From Alteriqipengyuania bathyomarina_B (lineage in GTDB: Bacteria; Pseudomonadota; Alphaproteobacteria; Sphingomonadales; Sphingomonadaceae), in NCBI RefSeq assembly GCF_038594605.1, contig NZ_JBCFZM010000001.1, forward strand, positions 310,001 through 374,000: a DNA stretch of 64,000 nt, given 5' to 3'. Positions 17,263-25,308 of this stretch are shown here, one piece after another. The position numbers and the translations under genes are program-made. Each line of letters opens with the position of its first letter. Position 1 is the first letter of the stretch. The notes beneath the pieces are model-generated. The model worked only from the letters and a program-made list of their open reading frames with translations, was not told the origin of the DNA and ran no database searches.

Positions 17263-17293
17263 CCGTCACCCCGGGCTTGATCCGGGGTCCCGC
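17263..17293. repeat. Partial palindromic repeat (CGTCACCCCGG type)
   Basis: This is a half-element reading CGTCACCCCGGGCTTGATCC followed by GGGGTCCCGC, with an internal hairpin ACCCCGG / CCGGGGT. It is the same family as the full copy at 17651-17741 and may serve as a metY terminator. Confidence 0.6.
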
Positions 17294-17386
17294 TTCTTCT
17301 CTAGTACCACTCAGAAGGAAGCTCGCCCCCGCCTGCACGGAGGTGGTGAGGTGGGAGAGGTCTTGCGATGAAAAATCGCGCACATC

Positions 17387-17605
17387 GTCAATGAGGGATT
17401 TTCAGAGGACCTAATTGGCGTGCAGGAGCTCGCAGCACTGCCTTCGATCGGGACCATAATCACCGTATTGGATCGCAACTCCAACCTGCACCGTATCAAG
17501 GTTAGCAGCATCGAGCTTTTCGCTTTGTCTACCGATGAAGAGCGACGGCAAATGCAGGTTGCGACAAGCGGCGAGACCAGAGTCCGTATCACTGGAACAA
17601 ATATA
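17387..17605 (+). other. Open reading frame remnant upstream of bioB
   Basis: From GTG 17387 or GTG 17420 a frame runs without a stop into the ancestral bioB start and ends only inside the palindromic repeat at 17722. The part before bioB reads plausibly as protein (LAALPSIGTIITVLDRNS, then RIKVSSIELFALSTDEERRQ) and is less GC-rich than its surroundings. Lacking its own stop and a good ribosome site, it is probably a truncated gene remnant. Upstream of it (17300-17386) I see nothing. Confidence 0.3.
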
Positions 17606-17620
17606 ATGACTAACACCCAC

Positions 17621-17778
17621 ACCGACTGGGCGCGCGAGGAAATAGCCTCCCGTCACCCCGAACTTGTTTCGGGGTCCAGCCAGCCATCAGAACTGACGAA
17701 CGAAAGGAAAGCTGGATGCTGAAACAAGTTCAGCATGACGGAGTGAGGACCGACTGGACCCGCGAAGAAATCGCGGCC
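17621..17778 (+). repeat. Imperfect 30-bp direct repeat flanking the inserted element
   Basis: Bases 17621-17650 and 17749-17778 match at 24 of 30 positions and both encode TDW-(A/T)-REEIA. They are the duplicated bioB N-terminal codons on either side of the 17651-17741 palindromic element. Most differences are synonymous, so the duplication is not recent or arose by recombination between diverged copies. Confidence 0.8.
17651..17741. repeat. Full palindromic element inserted in bioB
   Basis: The left arm (CGTCACCCCGAACTTGTTTC, continuing to TCCAGC at 17680) pairs with the right arm (GCTGGATGCTGAAACAAGTT, continuing to CAGCATGACGG at 17741). It translates as RHPELVSGSS on one reading and MLKQVQHD on another, peptides typical of sphingomonad palindromic elements. 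It provides an ATG at 17716 for the downstream bioB fragment. Confidence 0.85.
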
Positions 17779-18661
17779 CTCTTCGACCTTCCCTTTACCG
17801 AACTGCTGTTTCGCGCGGCGAGCGTTCATCGCGAGAACCATCCGCCCGAACAGGTCCAGCTGTGCACGCTGCTCAGCATCAAGACCGGCGGGTGTCCGGA
17901 GGATTGCGGATATTGCTCGCAGTCGGTGAAGGCCGATAGCGGCGTCGAGGCGACCAAGCTGATGGATGTGCGCGCCGTGCTGCAAACCGCGGCGCAGTCG
18001 AGATCGTGAAGGGCGTGCGCGCCATGGGTCTGGAGACCTGCATGACGCTGGGCATGCTGACGCCCAAGCAGGCGGCTATGCTGAAAGAGGCGGGGCTCGA
18101 TTACTACAACCACAATGTCGACACCGGGCCGGAATATTACGAGCGCGTGATCTCGACCCGCAATTATCAGGACCGGCTCGATACGCTGCAGAACGTGCGC
18201 GACGCGGGGATTAACGTGTGCAGCGGCGGGATCGTAGGGATGGGCGAAACGCGCGAGGACCGTATCGGCTTCGTCCACACGCTCGCGACGCTGGAGCGGC
18301 ATCCCGAGAGCGTGCCGGTCAACGCGCTGGTGCCGGTCAAGGGCACCGTGCTGGGCGACATGCTGGCCGACACGCCACTCGCCAAGATCGACGATATCGA
18401 ATTCGTCCGCACCGTCGCGGTCGCGCGGATCACCATGCCGATGAGCATGGTGCGCCTCTCCGCTGGGCGTGAAAGCATGAGCGAGGCGACGCAGGCGCTG
18501 TGCTTCCTCGCGGGCGCGAACTCGATCTTCACCGGCGACAAGCTGCTGACCGCGCCCAATGCGGGTGACGACAGCGATGGCGCGCTGTTCGCCAAGCTGG
18601 GACTGACCCCGCTGATGCAAGAAGAACCCGCGCGGGCGTGCAAGGTTGCGGAGCCCGCCGA

Positions 18662-19513
18662 GTGATCGGCGCGCTCGCCGCGCTGCTGCTCGCCTCGGGC
18701 CAGCCCGCGGCTGTGCCGGAGCCCGAGCCGATCGTGGTGGGCGAGACCTATACGCTCGAGGCATTGGGTGCGGACCGGGCGGTCAACGTCATGCTGCCGT
18801 CCGATTACGCTGACCAGCCCGACAAGAGCTGGCCGATTGTAGTTCAGCTCGATGGCGGGGTGGATCAGGACCTGCTCCTGGGCAACGGGTTGGAGAAATG
18901 GAACCGCCTGTGGGGCCGCAGCCAGCCGGCAATCCTGGTCGGCATCCAGACAGTGGATCGCCAGCGCGAGCTGTTGCCTCCGACCTCTCTTGCGGGGGAA
19001 CGCGAGGAATATCCCGCCGCAGGAGAGAGCGAGGCGTTTCGCACATGGCTGGCGGACGCGGTGCTCCCGCTCCTGCGCGAACGCTATCGCGATAACGGCA
19101 CGATGATCCTGCTGGGCGAAAGCGTGGCGGGGCATTTTGTGGTCGAAACCTGGCTGGAGAGCCCCGAGCTTTTCACCGGCTATGCGGCGATTTCTCCCAG
19201 CCTTCAGTGGGACGGTCAGTCGCTTGCCCTGACCGCGAGCGCCCCTGTGGCATCGCGTCCGCCGCTATACCTGTCGCTCGCCGACGAGGGTGGCGAGACC
19301 GAGCAGGGCATGTTCGCGCTGCTCGGCAAGCTTGGGCAGGGGCAGGCCTACTGTTTCTCCGACCGGCGCGCCGACCTGCATCACTCCAACAGCCTGCACG
19401 CCCTGATGCCGGAGGCGCTGCAATATCTCCTGCCGACCGACGCGGACTGGCTTGATGAGTACGGGCTGGGCCTTCGCTGCGACCGGGGTGGACCGGGGCC
19501 TTCCGCACAGTGA
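18662..19513 (+). CDS. Exported alpha/beta-hydrolase esterase (Fes/IroE-like)
   Basis: The protein has about 283 residues from GTG 18662, which overlaps the bioB stop as GTGA. An N-terminal hydrophobic signal (VIGALAALLLASG) precedes the mature part. RAVNVMLPSDY and PIVVQLDGGVDQD resemble the first strands of the esterase-D/enterochelin-esterase fold. The nucleophile elbow is GESVAG near residue 155, followed by YAAISPSLQWDG. The length and fold suit a periplasmic ester hydrolase. Its substrate is unknown, and the coupling to the pcc operon gives no clear hint. Confidence 0.75.
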   Translation: MIGALAALLLASGQPAAVPEPEPIVVGETYTLEALGADRAVNVMLPSDYADQPDKSWPIVVQLDGGVDQDLLLGNGLEKWNRLWGRSQPAILVGIQTVDRQRELLPPTSLAGEREEYPAAGESEAFRTWLADAVLPLLRERYRDNGTMILLGESVAGHFVVETWLESPELFTGYAAISPSLQWDGQSLALTASAPVASRPPLYLSLADEGGETEQGMFALLGKLGQGQAYCFSDRRADLHHSNSLHALMPEALQYLLPTDADWLDEYGLGLRCDRGGPGPSAQ

Positions 19514-20310
19514 GTCTCGGCTTCTCCGTCGACGAGCTGCTGCCCCGTGCACGTGGCGGAGGGCAGCTCAAGATGGGTCTGGTGAAGCTGGGCGGCAGCG
19601 AGTGGCTCCAGTCCGATCCCGATCTGGCCGCGCGGGCGGAGGGCTTCGCGGCATTTCCCGAGGGCATCCAGGTGACGCCCGAGGGCGAGGCCGCGGGCCG
19701 CGAGCTTGCCACCGGGCTCGACGTCTCAGGCGGGCTGGCCGAAGCGGCCCATGCGCATCACGAGGATATGTGCCTCCTGACTCGCCGCAATGGCGAGGAG
19801 CATTATCGCCTCGTGGGTGCTGCTGTCGCGTGGCCATCCGACTGGACGCCTGCGGACAAGATGGGACTGCCGCTGCGCGCGCTGCATGCGCCGATCCAGG
19901 GGTATGAGGAACAGCTGGCGAGCGGCGTCGACCGCTTCATGGAAAAGCTGCGACCCGGCCCGATCTATGGCCGCGCCAACTGGTTCATTGCCGCAACGCC
20001 CGACATGCGCTGGGTTGCGGAGCCGCCCGCCCGCGCCTTCGCCCATGTCACGCCCGAGAACGCAGGGAGCACGCTGTTCGTCCGCTCCGAACGGCAGACG
20101 CTGCGCCGCCTGCCGCGAACGGGGGCCATCCTTTTTACCATCGGGATATACGTCTCGCCGTTCGGGCGGCTGGCGCCCGCCAATGTCCAGCGGCTTGCCG
20201 ATGCGATGCGGAGCCTGCTCGATGGCGAAGGAGAACGTAGGGGTGCAGGGGCTTACGCTCATGGTTTAATCGGCTATGCGGATGCGACCCAAGAGGAGAG
20301 CCGACCATGA
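19510..20310 (+). CDS. DUF3445 protein, heme-dependent oxidative N-demethylase-like
   Basis: The 266-residue protein starts at GTG 19510, overlapping the esterase stop. The pattern KMGLVKLGGSEWLQSDPDLA near residue 23, RLVGAAVAWPSDWTPADKMG near residue 100, LRALHAPIQGYEEQLASGVD near residue 120 and RANWFIAATP near residue 155 match DUF3445. Members of this family include the catalytic subunit of the heme-dependent dimethylamine oxidative demethylase. Whether this copy binds heme or acts on methylamines is inference. Confidence 0.75.
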   Translation: MSLGFSVDELLPRARGGGQLKMGLVKLGGSEWLQSDPDLAARAEGFAAFPEGIQVTPEGEAAGRELATGLDVSGGLAEAAHAHHEDMCLLTRRNGEEHYRLVGAAVAWPSDWTPADKMGLPLRALHAPIQGYEEQLASGVDRFMEKLRPGPIYGRANWFIAATPDMRWVAEPPARAFAHVTPENAGSTLFVRSERQTLRRLPRTGAILFTIGIYVSPFGRLAPANVQRLADAMRSLLDGEGERRGAGAYAHGLIGYADATQEESRP

Positions 20311-20705
20311 TCGTAACAGCTTTGGCATTGATGGCGAGCGCGCAAGCCGCCGAGCCGAAGGTCGATTGCGAAAACGCCATGACGCAGACCGACATGAACA
20401 TCTGTTCGTGGCAGTCGTACCAGCGCGCCGATGCCGAACTGAATGCGGCGTGGTCCCGCGCGGCGGAGCGGGCAAAGGAAATGGATCGCAACGCCGCCGA
20501 ATATGATGGCGATGCCGACGCCCATGCACGCCTCCTCGCCGCGCAGCGTGCGTGGCTCAAATTTCGCGATGCCCATTGCCTTGCCGAAAATGGCGAGCGT
20601 GAAGGCGGCGGCACCATCTGGCCGTTGCTGCAGAATAGTTGCCTCGAAGCTCTGACCGAGGCTCGCACCGCTCAACTGCGCCAATATGTCGAGATGCCTT
20701 ACTGA
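20307..20705 (+). CDS. LprI-like (DUF1311) exported protein
   Basis: The 132-residue protein has a short signal (MIVTALALMASAQAA) and a mature domain with the DUF1311 pattern: DCENAMTQTDMNICSWQSYQ, then ADAELNAAWSRA, then LLAAQRAWLKFRDAHC and NSCLEALTEARTAQL. Four cysteines at positions typical for two disulfides are present. Relatives include lysozyme inhibitors of the LprI type, but many have no tested role. ATG 20307 overlaps the previous stop, and its own stop overlaps the pccA start by one base. Confidence 0.82.
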   Translation: MIVTALALMASAQAAEPKVDCENAMTQTDMNICSWQSYQRADAELNAAWSRAAERAKEMDRNAAEYDGDADAHARLLAAQRAWLKFRDAHCLAENGEREGGGTIWPLLQNSCLEALTEARTAQLRQYVEMPY

Positions 20706-22741
20706 TGTTCAAAAAGATCCTGATTGCCAACCGTGGCGAGATTGCCTGCCGCGTGATCCAGACGTGCAAGCGGATGGGGATCGCCACCGTGGCGGTCTAT
20801 TCCGATGCCGATGCGCGCGCGCCCTTCGTGAAGATGGCGGACGAGGCGGTCCATATCGGCGCGGCTCCGGCGGCGGAAAGCTATCTGCTGGCGGACAAGA
20901 TCATCGAGGCGTGCAAGGCGACCGGGGCCGAAGCGGTCCACCCCGGCTATGGCTTCCTGTCCGAACGCGCGAGCTTCGTCGAAGCGCTCGACAAGGAAGG
21001 CATCGTCTTCATCGGCCCGCCGGCCACCGCGATCGCCGCGATGGGCGACAAGATCGAATCGAAGAAGCTGGCCAAGGAAGCGGGCGTCAACGTGGTGCCC
21101 GGATCGAAGGATGCGATCGACACGACCGAGGAAGCGCTGAAGGTCTCCAACGACATCGGCTACCCGGTGATGATGAAGGCGTCTGCCGGGGGCGGGGGCA
21201 AGGGCATGCGCCTCGCCTGGAACGACAAGGATGTCGAGGAAGGGTTCGAGGCGACCAAGCGCGAAGGTCTGAACTCTTTTGGCGACGACCGCGTGTTTAT
21301 CGAGAAATTCATCGAAGATCCGCGCCATATCGAAATCCAGATCCTGGCCGACAGGCAGGGCAACACGCTCTATCTGAACGAGCGCGAGTGCAGCATCCAG
21401 CGCCGCCACCAGAAGGTGGTCGAGGAAGCGCCGTCGCCCTTCGTCACGCCCGAAATGCGCAAGGCCATGGGTGAGCAGGCAGTCGCGCTGTCCAAGGCGG
21501 TGGGATACCATTCGGCAGGCACGGTCGAGCTGATCGTCAGCGGCGCGGACAAGACGGGGGAGAGCTTCTACTTCCTCGAAATGAACACCCGCCTGCAGGT
21601 GGAACACCCGGTGACCGAGGCGATTACGGGCGTCGACCTGGTCGAATGGATGATCCGCGTGGCGGCGGGCGAAGAACTGCCCATGAAGCAGGACGACATC
21701 GGAATCGACGGGTGGTCGATCGAGACGCGCGTGTACGCCGAAGACCCCTACCGCAACTTCCTCCCCAGCATCGGGCGGCTGGTCCGCTACGAACCGCCTG
21801 TGCCGGGCTGGACCGGCGACAGCGGCCCCGCTGGGCGGCGCGGCTTCGAAACCGGCGGCGGCGGCGTGCGGGTCGACGATGGTGTGTTCGAGGGTGGCGA
21901 GGTCTCGATCTTCTACGATCCCATGATCGCCAAGCTGATCACCTGGGCGCCTACGCGCGATGCCGCGGCGGATCTGCAGGTGGAGGCGCTCGACGCCTTC
22001 CGCGTCGAAGGGCCGGGGCATAATATCGACTTCCTCAGCGCGATCATGCAGCACCCGCGCTTCCGCTCGGGCGAGCTGACTACGGGCTTTATTGCGGAGG
22101 AATATCCCGATGGCTTCGAGGGCGCGGCGGCGGACGAGGATCGCCTGCGGTTGGTCGCCGCCCTGATGGCGGGCGCGCAGTTCAGCCTCATGGCACACGA
22201 GGGCCAGATTTCCGGCCAGCTGAACGGTGCGGCCCACCCGCCCAGCGAGTGGGTGGTGAAGATGGACGGTCGGGTGTTCGACGTGACGCTGGGCGACGGC
22301 GGCGCGACCGTCGACGGTGAGTGGATCGCCGGGACAACCGACTGGCAGCCGGGCATGGTGCTGGCCGCGGCAAGCGGCAATGGCGAGAACCTGGCTATCC
22401 AGTTGCGTCGGACGAGCAGCGCGATGTGGGCGCTGACCACGCGCGGCAAGACGCACACAGGGCTGGCCTTACCCGCACGGCTCGCTCCGCTGCTCGATCA
22501 CATGATCGAGAAGGAGCCGCCCGATCTTTCCAAGATGCTCATCTGCCCGATGCCGGGACTACTGGTGAAGCTGCATGTGGAAGAAGGCGAAGAGGTCCAG
22601 CCGGGCCAGCCGCTCGCCACGGTGGAGGCGATGAAGATGGAGAACATCCTGCGCGCCGAGAAGGAGGGCACGATCTCCTCGATCAACGCCGCCGAGGGCG
22701 ACAGTCTGGCGGTTGACGAAGTGATCCTTGAGCTGGAGTGA
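20705..22741 (+). CDS. pccA: Propionyl-CoA carboxylase alpha subunit (biotin carboxylase + BCCP)
   Basis: The 678-residue subunit carboxylates its own biotin using ATP and bicarbonate. The N-terminal biotin carboxylase domain shows KKILIANRGEIACRVI, EAVHPGYGFLSERASF near residue 80, the ATP-grasp glycine loop KASAGGGGKGMR near residue 158, and EMNTRLQVEHPVTE near residue 293. The C-terminal biotinyl domain ends with VEAMKMENILRAEKEG, where Lys is biotinylated. It needs biotin, although the bioB copy in the same operon is broken. It overlaps the LprI-like stop by one base. Confidence 0.96.
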   Translation: MFKKILIANRGEIACRVIQTCKRMGIATVAVYSDADARAPFVKMADEAVHIGAAPAAESYLLADKIIEACKATGAEAVHPGYGFLSERASFVEALDKEGIVFIGPPATAIAAMGDKIESKKLAKEAGVNVVPGSKDAIDTTEEALKVSNDIGYPVMMKASAGGGGKGMRLAWNDKDVEEGFEATKREGLNSFGDDRVFIEKFIEDPRHIEIQILADRQGNTLYLNERECSIQRRHQKVVEEAPSPFVTPEMRKAMGEQAVALSKAVGYHSAGTVELIVSGADKTGESFYFLEMNTRLQVEHPVTEAITGVDLVEWMIRVAAGEELPMKQDDIGIDGWSIETRVYAEDPYRNFLPSIGRLVRYEPPVPGWTGDSGPAGRRGFETGGGGVRVDDGVFEGGEVSIFYDPMIAKLITWAPTRDAAADLQVEALDAFRVEGPGHNIDFLSAIMQHPRFRSGELTTGFIAEEYPDGFEGAAADEDRLRLVAALMAGAQFSLMAHEGQISGQLNGAAHPPSEWVVKMDGRVFDVTLGDGGATVDGEWIAGTTDWQPGMVLAAASGNGENLAIQLRRTSSAMWALTTRGKTHTGLALPARLAPLLDHMIEKEPPDLSKMLICPMPGLLVKLHVEEGEEVQPGQPLATVEAMKMENILRAEKEGTISSINAAEGDSLAVDEVILELE

Positions 22742-22787
22742 GCCGCTGTTACGCTGGGGCAAGGACGTTCGAAATCGGGGGAAAGCA

Positions 22788-23213
22788 ATGCGATATCTAC
22801 CGGCAGGCTTGTTAGCAGCGTTTCTCCTCGCCGCGCCGCTGAGCGCGCAGGAGGAGCCCGCTCCTTCGGCACAGGACTGGCAGGCTCTCGAAAGCCGGGC
22901 GCAAGGCATGTTCGACCTGCTCAAAATGCAGAACAGCGAGCTTGCTGCTTCGTCGCTTTTCGAGGGTGTCGGCGAAGACACCACGGAGAAGATTGCCCAG
23001 TTTTCGGAGCAGCTCGACACGATGATCGAGAGCGATGGACCCCTGCTGGGATGCGAAGTCGTGAGCAGAAACAATTTCGGCAGTTACATGGCGAAACTGG
23101 TTTATGTCTGTCAGCACGCTCGCGATGTCGCGGTATGGACGCTTACATACGAGAAGCCGGGCAGGGGCTGGCAGATCACGAACGTCACTTTCACCACGAG
23201 TTACGAGTACTAG
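22788..23213 (+). CDS. Exported hypothetical protein
   Basis: The 141-residue protein is predicted from ATG 22788, which follows GGGGGAAAG. It has a signal peptide with an AxA-type site (LLAAPLSAQ) and a mature helical region (LESRAQGMFDLLKMQNS, then TTEKIAQFSEQLDTMIES). The C-terminal half (YMAKLVYVCQHARDVAVWT, then GWQITNVTFTTSYEY) looks like a small DUF3887-type beta domain. No function can be given. It lies between pccA and csaA with short gaps. Confidence 0.65.
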   Translation: MRYLPAGLLAAFLLAAPLSAQEEPAPSAQDWQALESRAQGMFDLLKMQNSELAASSLFEGVGEDTTEKIAQFSEQLDTMIESDGPLLGCEVVSRNNFGSYMAKLVYVCQHARDVAVWTLTYEKPGRGWQITNVTFTTSYEY

Positions 23214-23222
23214 GGCCGGTCG

Positions 23223-23594
23223 ATGCACCTCTCCCACGAACCCGATGCGCCTGCTGCTGAGGAAACGAGTTTCGACCAGTTTCTGAAGGTGGATATCCGC
23301 GTCGGCACCGTGGTCGCGGCGCGTGAATTCCCCGAGGCACGCAAGCCTGCCTACAAGCTGGAAATCGACTTCGGGCCGACCATCGGCGTGAAGAAGACCA
23401 GCGCGCAGATCACCGCGAACTACGCATGCGAGGAACTGGTCGGGCGGCAGGTGGCGGCGGTGGTCAACTTCCCGCCGCGCCAGATCGGGCCTGTCATGTC
23501 CGAGGTGCTGACGCTGGGCTTCGCGGACGAAGCGGCCGAGGTCGTGCTGTTTGCGCCCGACAAAAAGGTGCCGGACGGATCGCGTCTCTTCTAG
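23223..23594 (+). CDS. csaA: CsaA-type tRNA-binding protein
   Basis: The 123-residue protein is a stand-alone OB-fold tRNA-binding domain. DQFLKVDIRVGTVVAAREFP near residue 18, LEIDFGPTIGVKKTSAQITA and VNFPPRQIGPVMSEVLTLGF follow the CsaA pattern at the normal length. CsaA has been described as an export-related chaperone in Bacillus and binds tRNA-like ligands. It starts ten bases after the previous gene, so it is probably co-transcribed. Confidence 0.9.
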   Translation: MHLSHEPDAPAAEETSFDQFLKVDIRVGTVVAAREFPEARKPAYKLEIDFGPTIGVKKTSAQITANYACEELVGRQVAAVVNFPPRQIGPVMSEVLTLGFADEAAEVVLFAPDKKVPDGSRLF

Positions 23595-23653
23595 GCGGGC
23601 ACCCATCGGTTGTTAGTTTCGGAGCGGTCACCGTCTTCGCGCATTGAGCGTGC

Positions 23654-24196
23654 ATGGACTGGGTTGGTGTTTTCTTTGACGGATGGAACGGGCTGCTGCG
23701 CACGGTCGTGGCTGCGATCACGTCCTATGTCGGATTGATCGTCGTCCTGCGGGTTAGCGGCAAGCGCTCTCTCGCGAAGCTCAACGTCTTCGATTTCGTC
23801 GTCACCGTCGCGCTCGGCTCGACCCTCGCGACGATCCTGCTGTCGACAGACGTTGCGCTGGCAGAGGGCATGACCGCCTTCGTCATGCTGATTGCCCTCC
23901 AGTGGATCGTGGCGCGCTTGTCGGTGCGGTGGGTGCCGTTCCGGCGCCTGATCCGATCCGATCCGCGCCTCCTGCTGCAACATGGCAAGCTCAACCGTCG
24001 GACGATGGATGACGAGCGGATCACCGAAGTCGAGGTGGACGCCGCAATCCGGAAAAAAGGCTTCGGCGGTCGCTCCGACATCGCGTGGGTTGTGCTGGAA
24101 AGCGATGGCTCCTTCTCGGTGATCGCCGAGACGTCCGCGGGCGACGGGGTTGCGCTCGAAAGCGTGCCCGACGAACCGCGGCCGCAGGGTCAGTGA
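23654..24196 (+). CDS. YetF/DUF421 membrane protein
   Basis: The 180-residue protein has two to three N-terminal helices (VVAAITSYVGLIVVLRVSG, VTVALGSTLATILLS, MTAFVMLIALQWIVARL). A cytosolic DUF421 domain follows with LLLQHGKLNRRTMDDERITE and VDAAIRKKGFGGRSDIAWVV, the typical E-V-x-x-A-x-R-x-x-G pattern. The role of the family is poorly known. It ends one base from the stop of the convergent aroB. Confidence 0.85.
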   Translation: MDWVGVFFDGWNGLLRTVVAAITSYVGLIVVLRVSGKRSLAKLNVFDFVVTVALGSTLATILLSTDVALAEGMTAFVMLIALQWIVARLSVRWVPFRRLIRSDPRLLLQHGKLNRRTMDDERITEVEVDAAIRKKGFGGRSDIAWVVLESDGSFSVIAETSAGDGVALESVPDEPRPQGQ

Positions 24197-25308
24197 GCCT
24201 GTAGCTGCTCGTCCATGAACGCGGCGACATCCGCCAGCTCCACATCGCGCGCGACGAAAGCCTCGCCGATCGCGCGCAGGAGGATGAAGGGCACCGTGCT
24301 CGCCTCGGCCTTCTTGTCGTTGCGCATATGGTGGGCGAGGGTGCTCCCGTCGCAATCGAGCCCAAGCGCCGAAATTTCGGTCGGCAGGCCCGCGCGTGCC
24401 AGCGCATCGGCCACACGCTCCGCATCGGCGAGCGAAATAAGCTCGCGCCGCGCGGAATAGCGTGCCGCCAGCACCATGCCCAAGGCTACCGCCTCGCCAT
24501 GCAGTAGCCTGTCCGAAAACCCGGTCTCCGCCTCTAGCGCGTGGCCGAAGGTGTGGCCGAGGTTCAGCAGCGCGCGCGCATCCTTCGTCTCGCGCTCGTC
24601 TTCGGCGACGACGCGCGCTTTCATGCCGACGCAATGCGCGATCACGGATTCGAGCGTCGCATCGTCGCAAGCAAGGATCGCCGAACTCTCGCTATCGACG
24701 CGCGCGAGGAAATCGGCGTCGCCGAGGATGCCGTACTTGAACACTTCGGCCAGCCCGGCGCGCATTTCGCGCTGCGGCAAGGTGGCGAGGCAGGTGGTGT
24801 CTGCCAGCACGAGCGAGGGCTGGTGGAACGCGCCGATCAGGTTCTTGCCCGCGGGCGCGTTGATCGCGGTCTTGCCGCCGACGCTCGAGTCCACCTGCGC
24901 CAGCAGCGTGGTGGGCAGCTGCACAAAGCCGCAACCGCGCTTGAGGATGGCGCAGGCAAAACCGACGAGGTCACCAACCACGCCGCCGCCCAGCGCGAAC
25001 ACATGATCCGAGCGCGTCACACCACGATCGAGCAACCAGTCGGTCAGCCGGACCAGTTCGTCCCAGCTTTTCGAGCTTTCTCCGGGCGCGACCTCGTACC
25101 AGTCGATCGAGTGCCCGGCCGATCGGAAGGAGGCCTGCAAACGCTCGCCGTGCAGACGTTTCGCGTTGGCGTCGGCCACCACCGGCACGGCGCGCTTGCC
25201 ATAGGGTTCGATGAAGGAATGGGCGTCCGCATGAACCCGTTCGAGCAGCCCGGGACCGACCTTCACCCGATAGCTTCGCCCGGCCAGTGCGACATCTACG
25301 TCAGCCAT
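24190..25308 (-). CDS. aroB: 3-dehydroquinate synthase
   Basis: The 372-residue NAD- and metal-dependent enzyme makes 3-dehydroquinate from DAHP, step two of the shikimate pathway. The NAD-binding glycine run GGGVVGDLVGFACAILKRG is near residue 105. The active-site region is PTTLLAQVDSSVGGKTAIN, and metal-binding residues lie in GLAEVFKYGIL (Glu), and LNLGHTFGHALEAE (two His). The start MADVDVALAGRSY overlaps the end of aroK by 13 bases, so the two are one transcript. Confidence 0.95.
   Translation of the reverse strand: MADVDVALAGRSYRVKVGPGLLERVHADAHSFIEPYGKRAVPVVADANAKRLHGERLQASFRSAGHSIDWYEVAPGESSKSWDELVRLTDWLLDRGVTRSDHVFALGGGVVGDLVGFACAILKRGCGFVQLPTTLLAQVDSSVGGKTAINAPAGKNLIGAFHQPSLVLADTTCLATLPQREMRAGLAEVFKYGILGDADFLARVDSESSAILACDDATLESVIAHCVGMKARVVAEDERETKDARALLNLGHTFGHALEAETGFSDRLLHGEAVALGMVLAARYSARRELISLADAERVADALARAGLPTEISALGLDCDGSTLAHHMRNDKKAEASTVPFILLRAIGEAFVARDVELADVAAFMDEQLQAH

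Larger units (their letters stand above)
17606..18665 (+). pseudogene. bioB: Biotin synthase, disrupted (repeat insertion plus frameshifting deletion)
   Basis: BioB inserts sulfur into dethiobiotin using radical SAM chemistry. The ancestral start is ATG 17606 (MTNTHTDWAREEIA). After this a palindromic element is inserted and the same codons recur (RTDWTREEIAALFDLPF from 17748). A substitute ATG at 17716 inside the element could restore the N-terminus. The radical-SAM cysteines are intact (TGGCPEDCGYC). Near 17999, however, VLQTAAQ is joined directly to the codons for EIVKGVRAMG in a different frame, and translation stops at 18009. About 26 residues are missing, including the conserved FCMGAAW segment whose Cys is a [2Fe-2S] ligand. 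The rest (18006-18665) is otherwise well conserved. It is a probable pseudogene. Confidence 0.88.
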
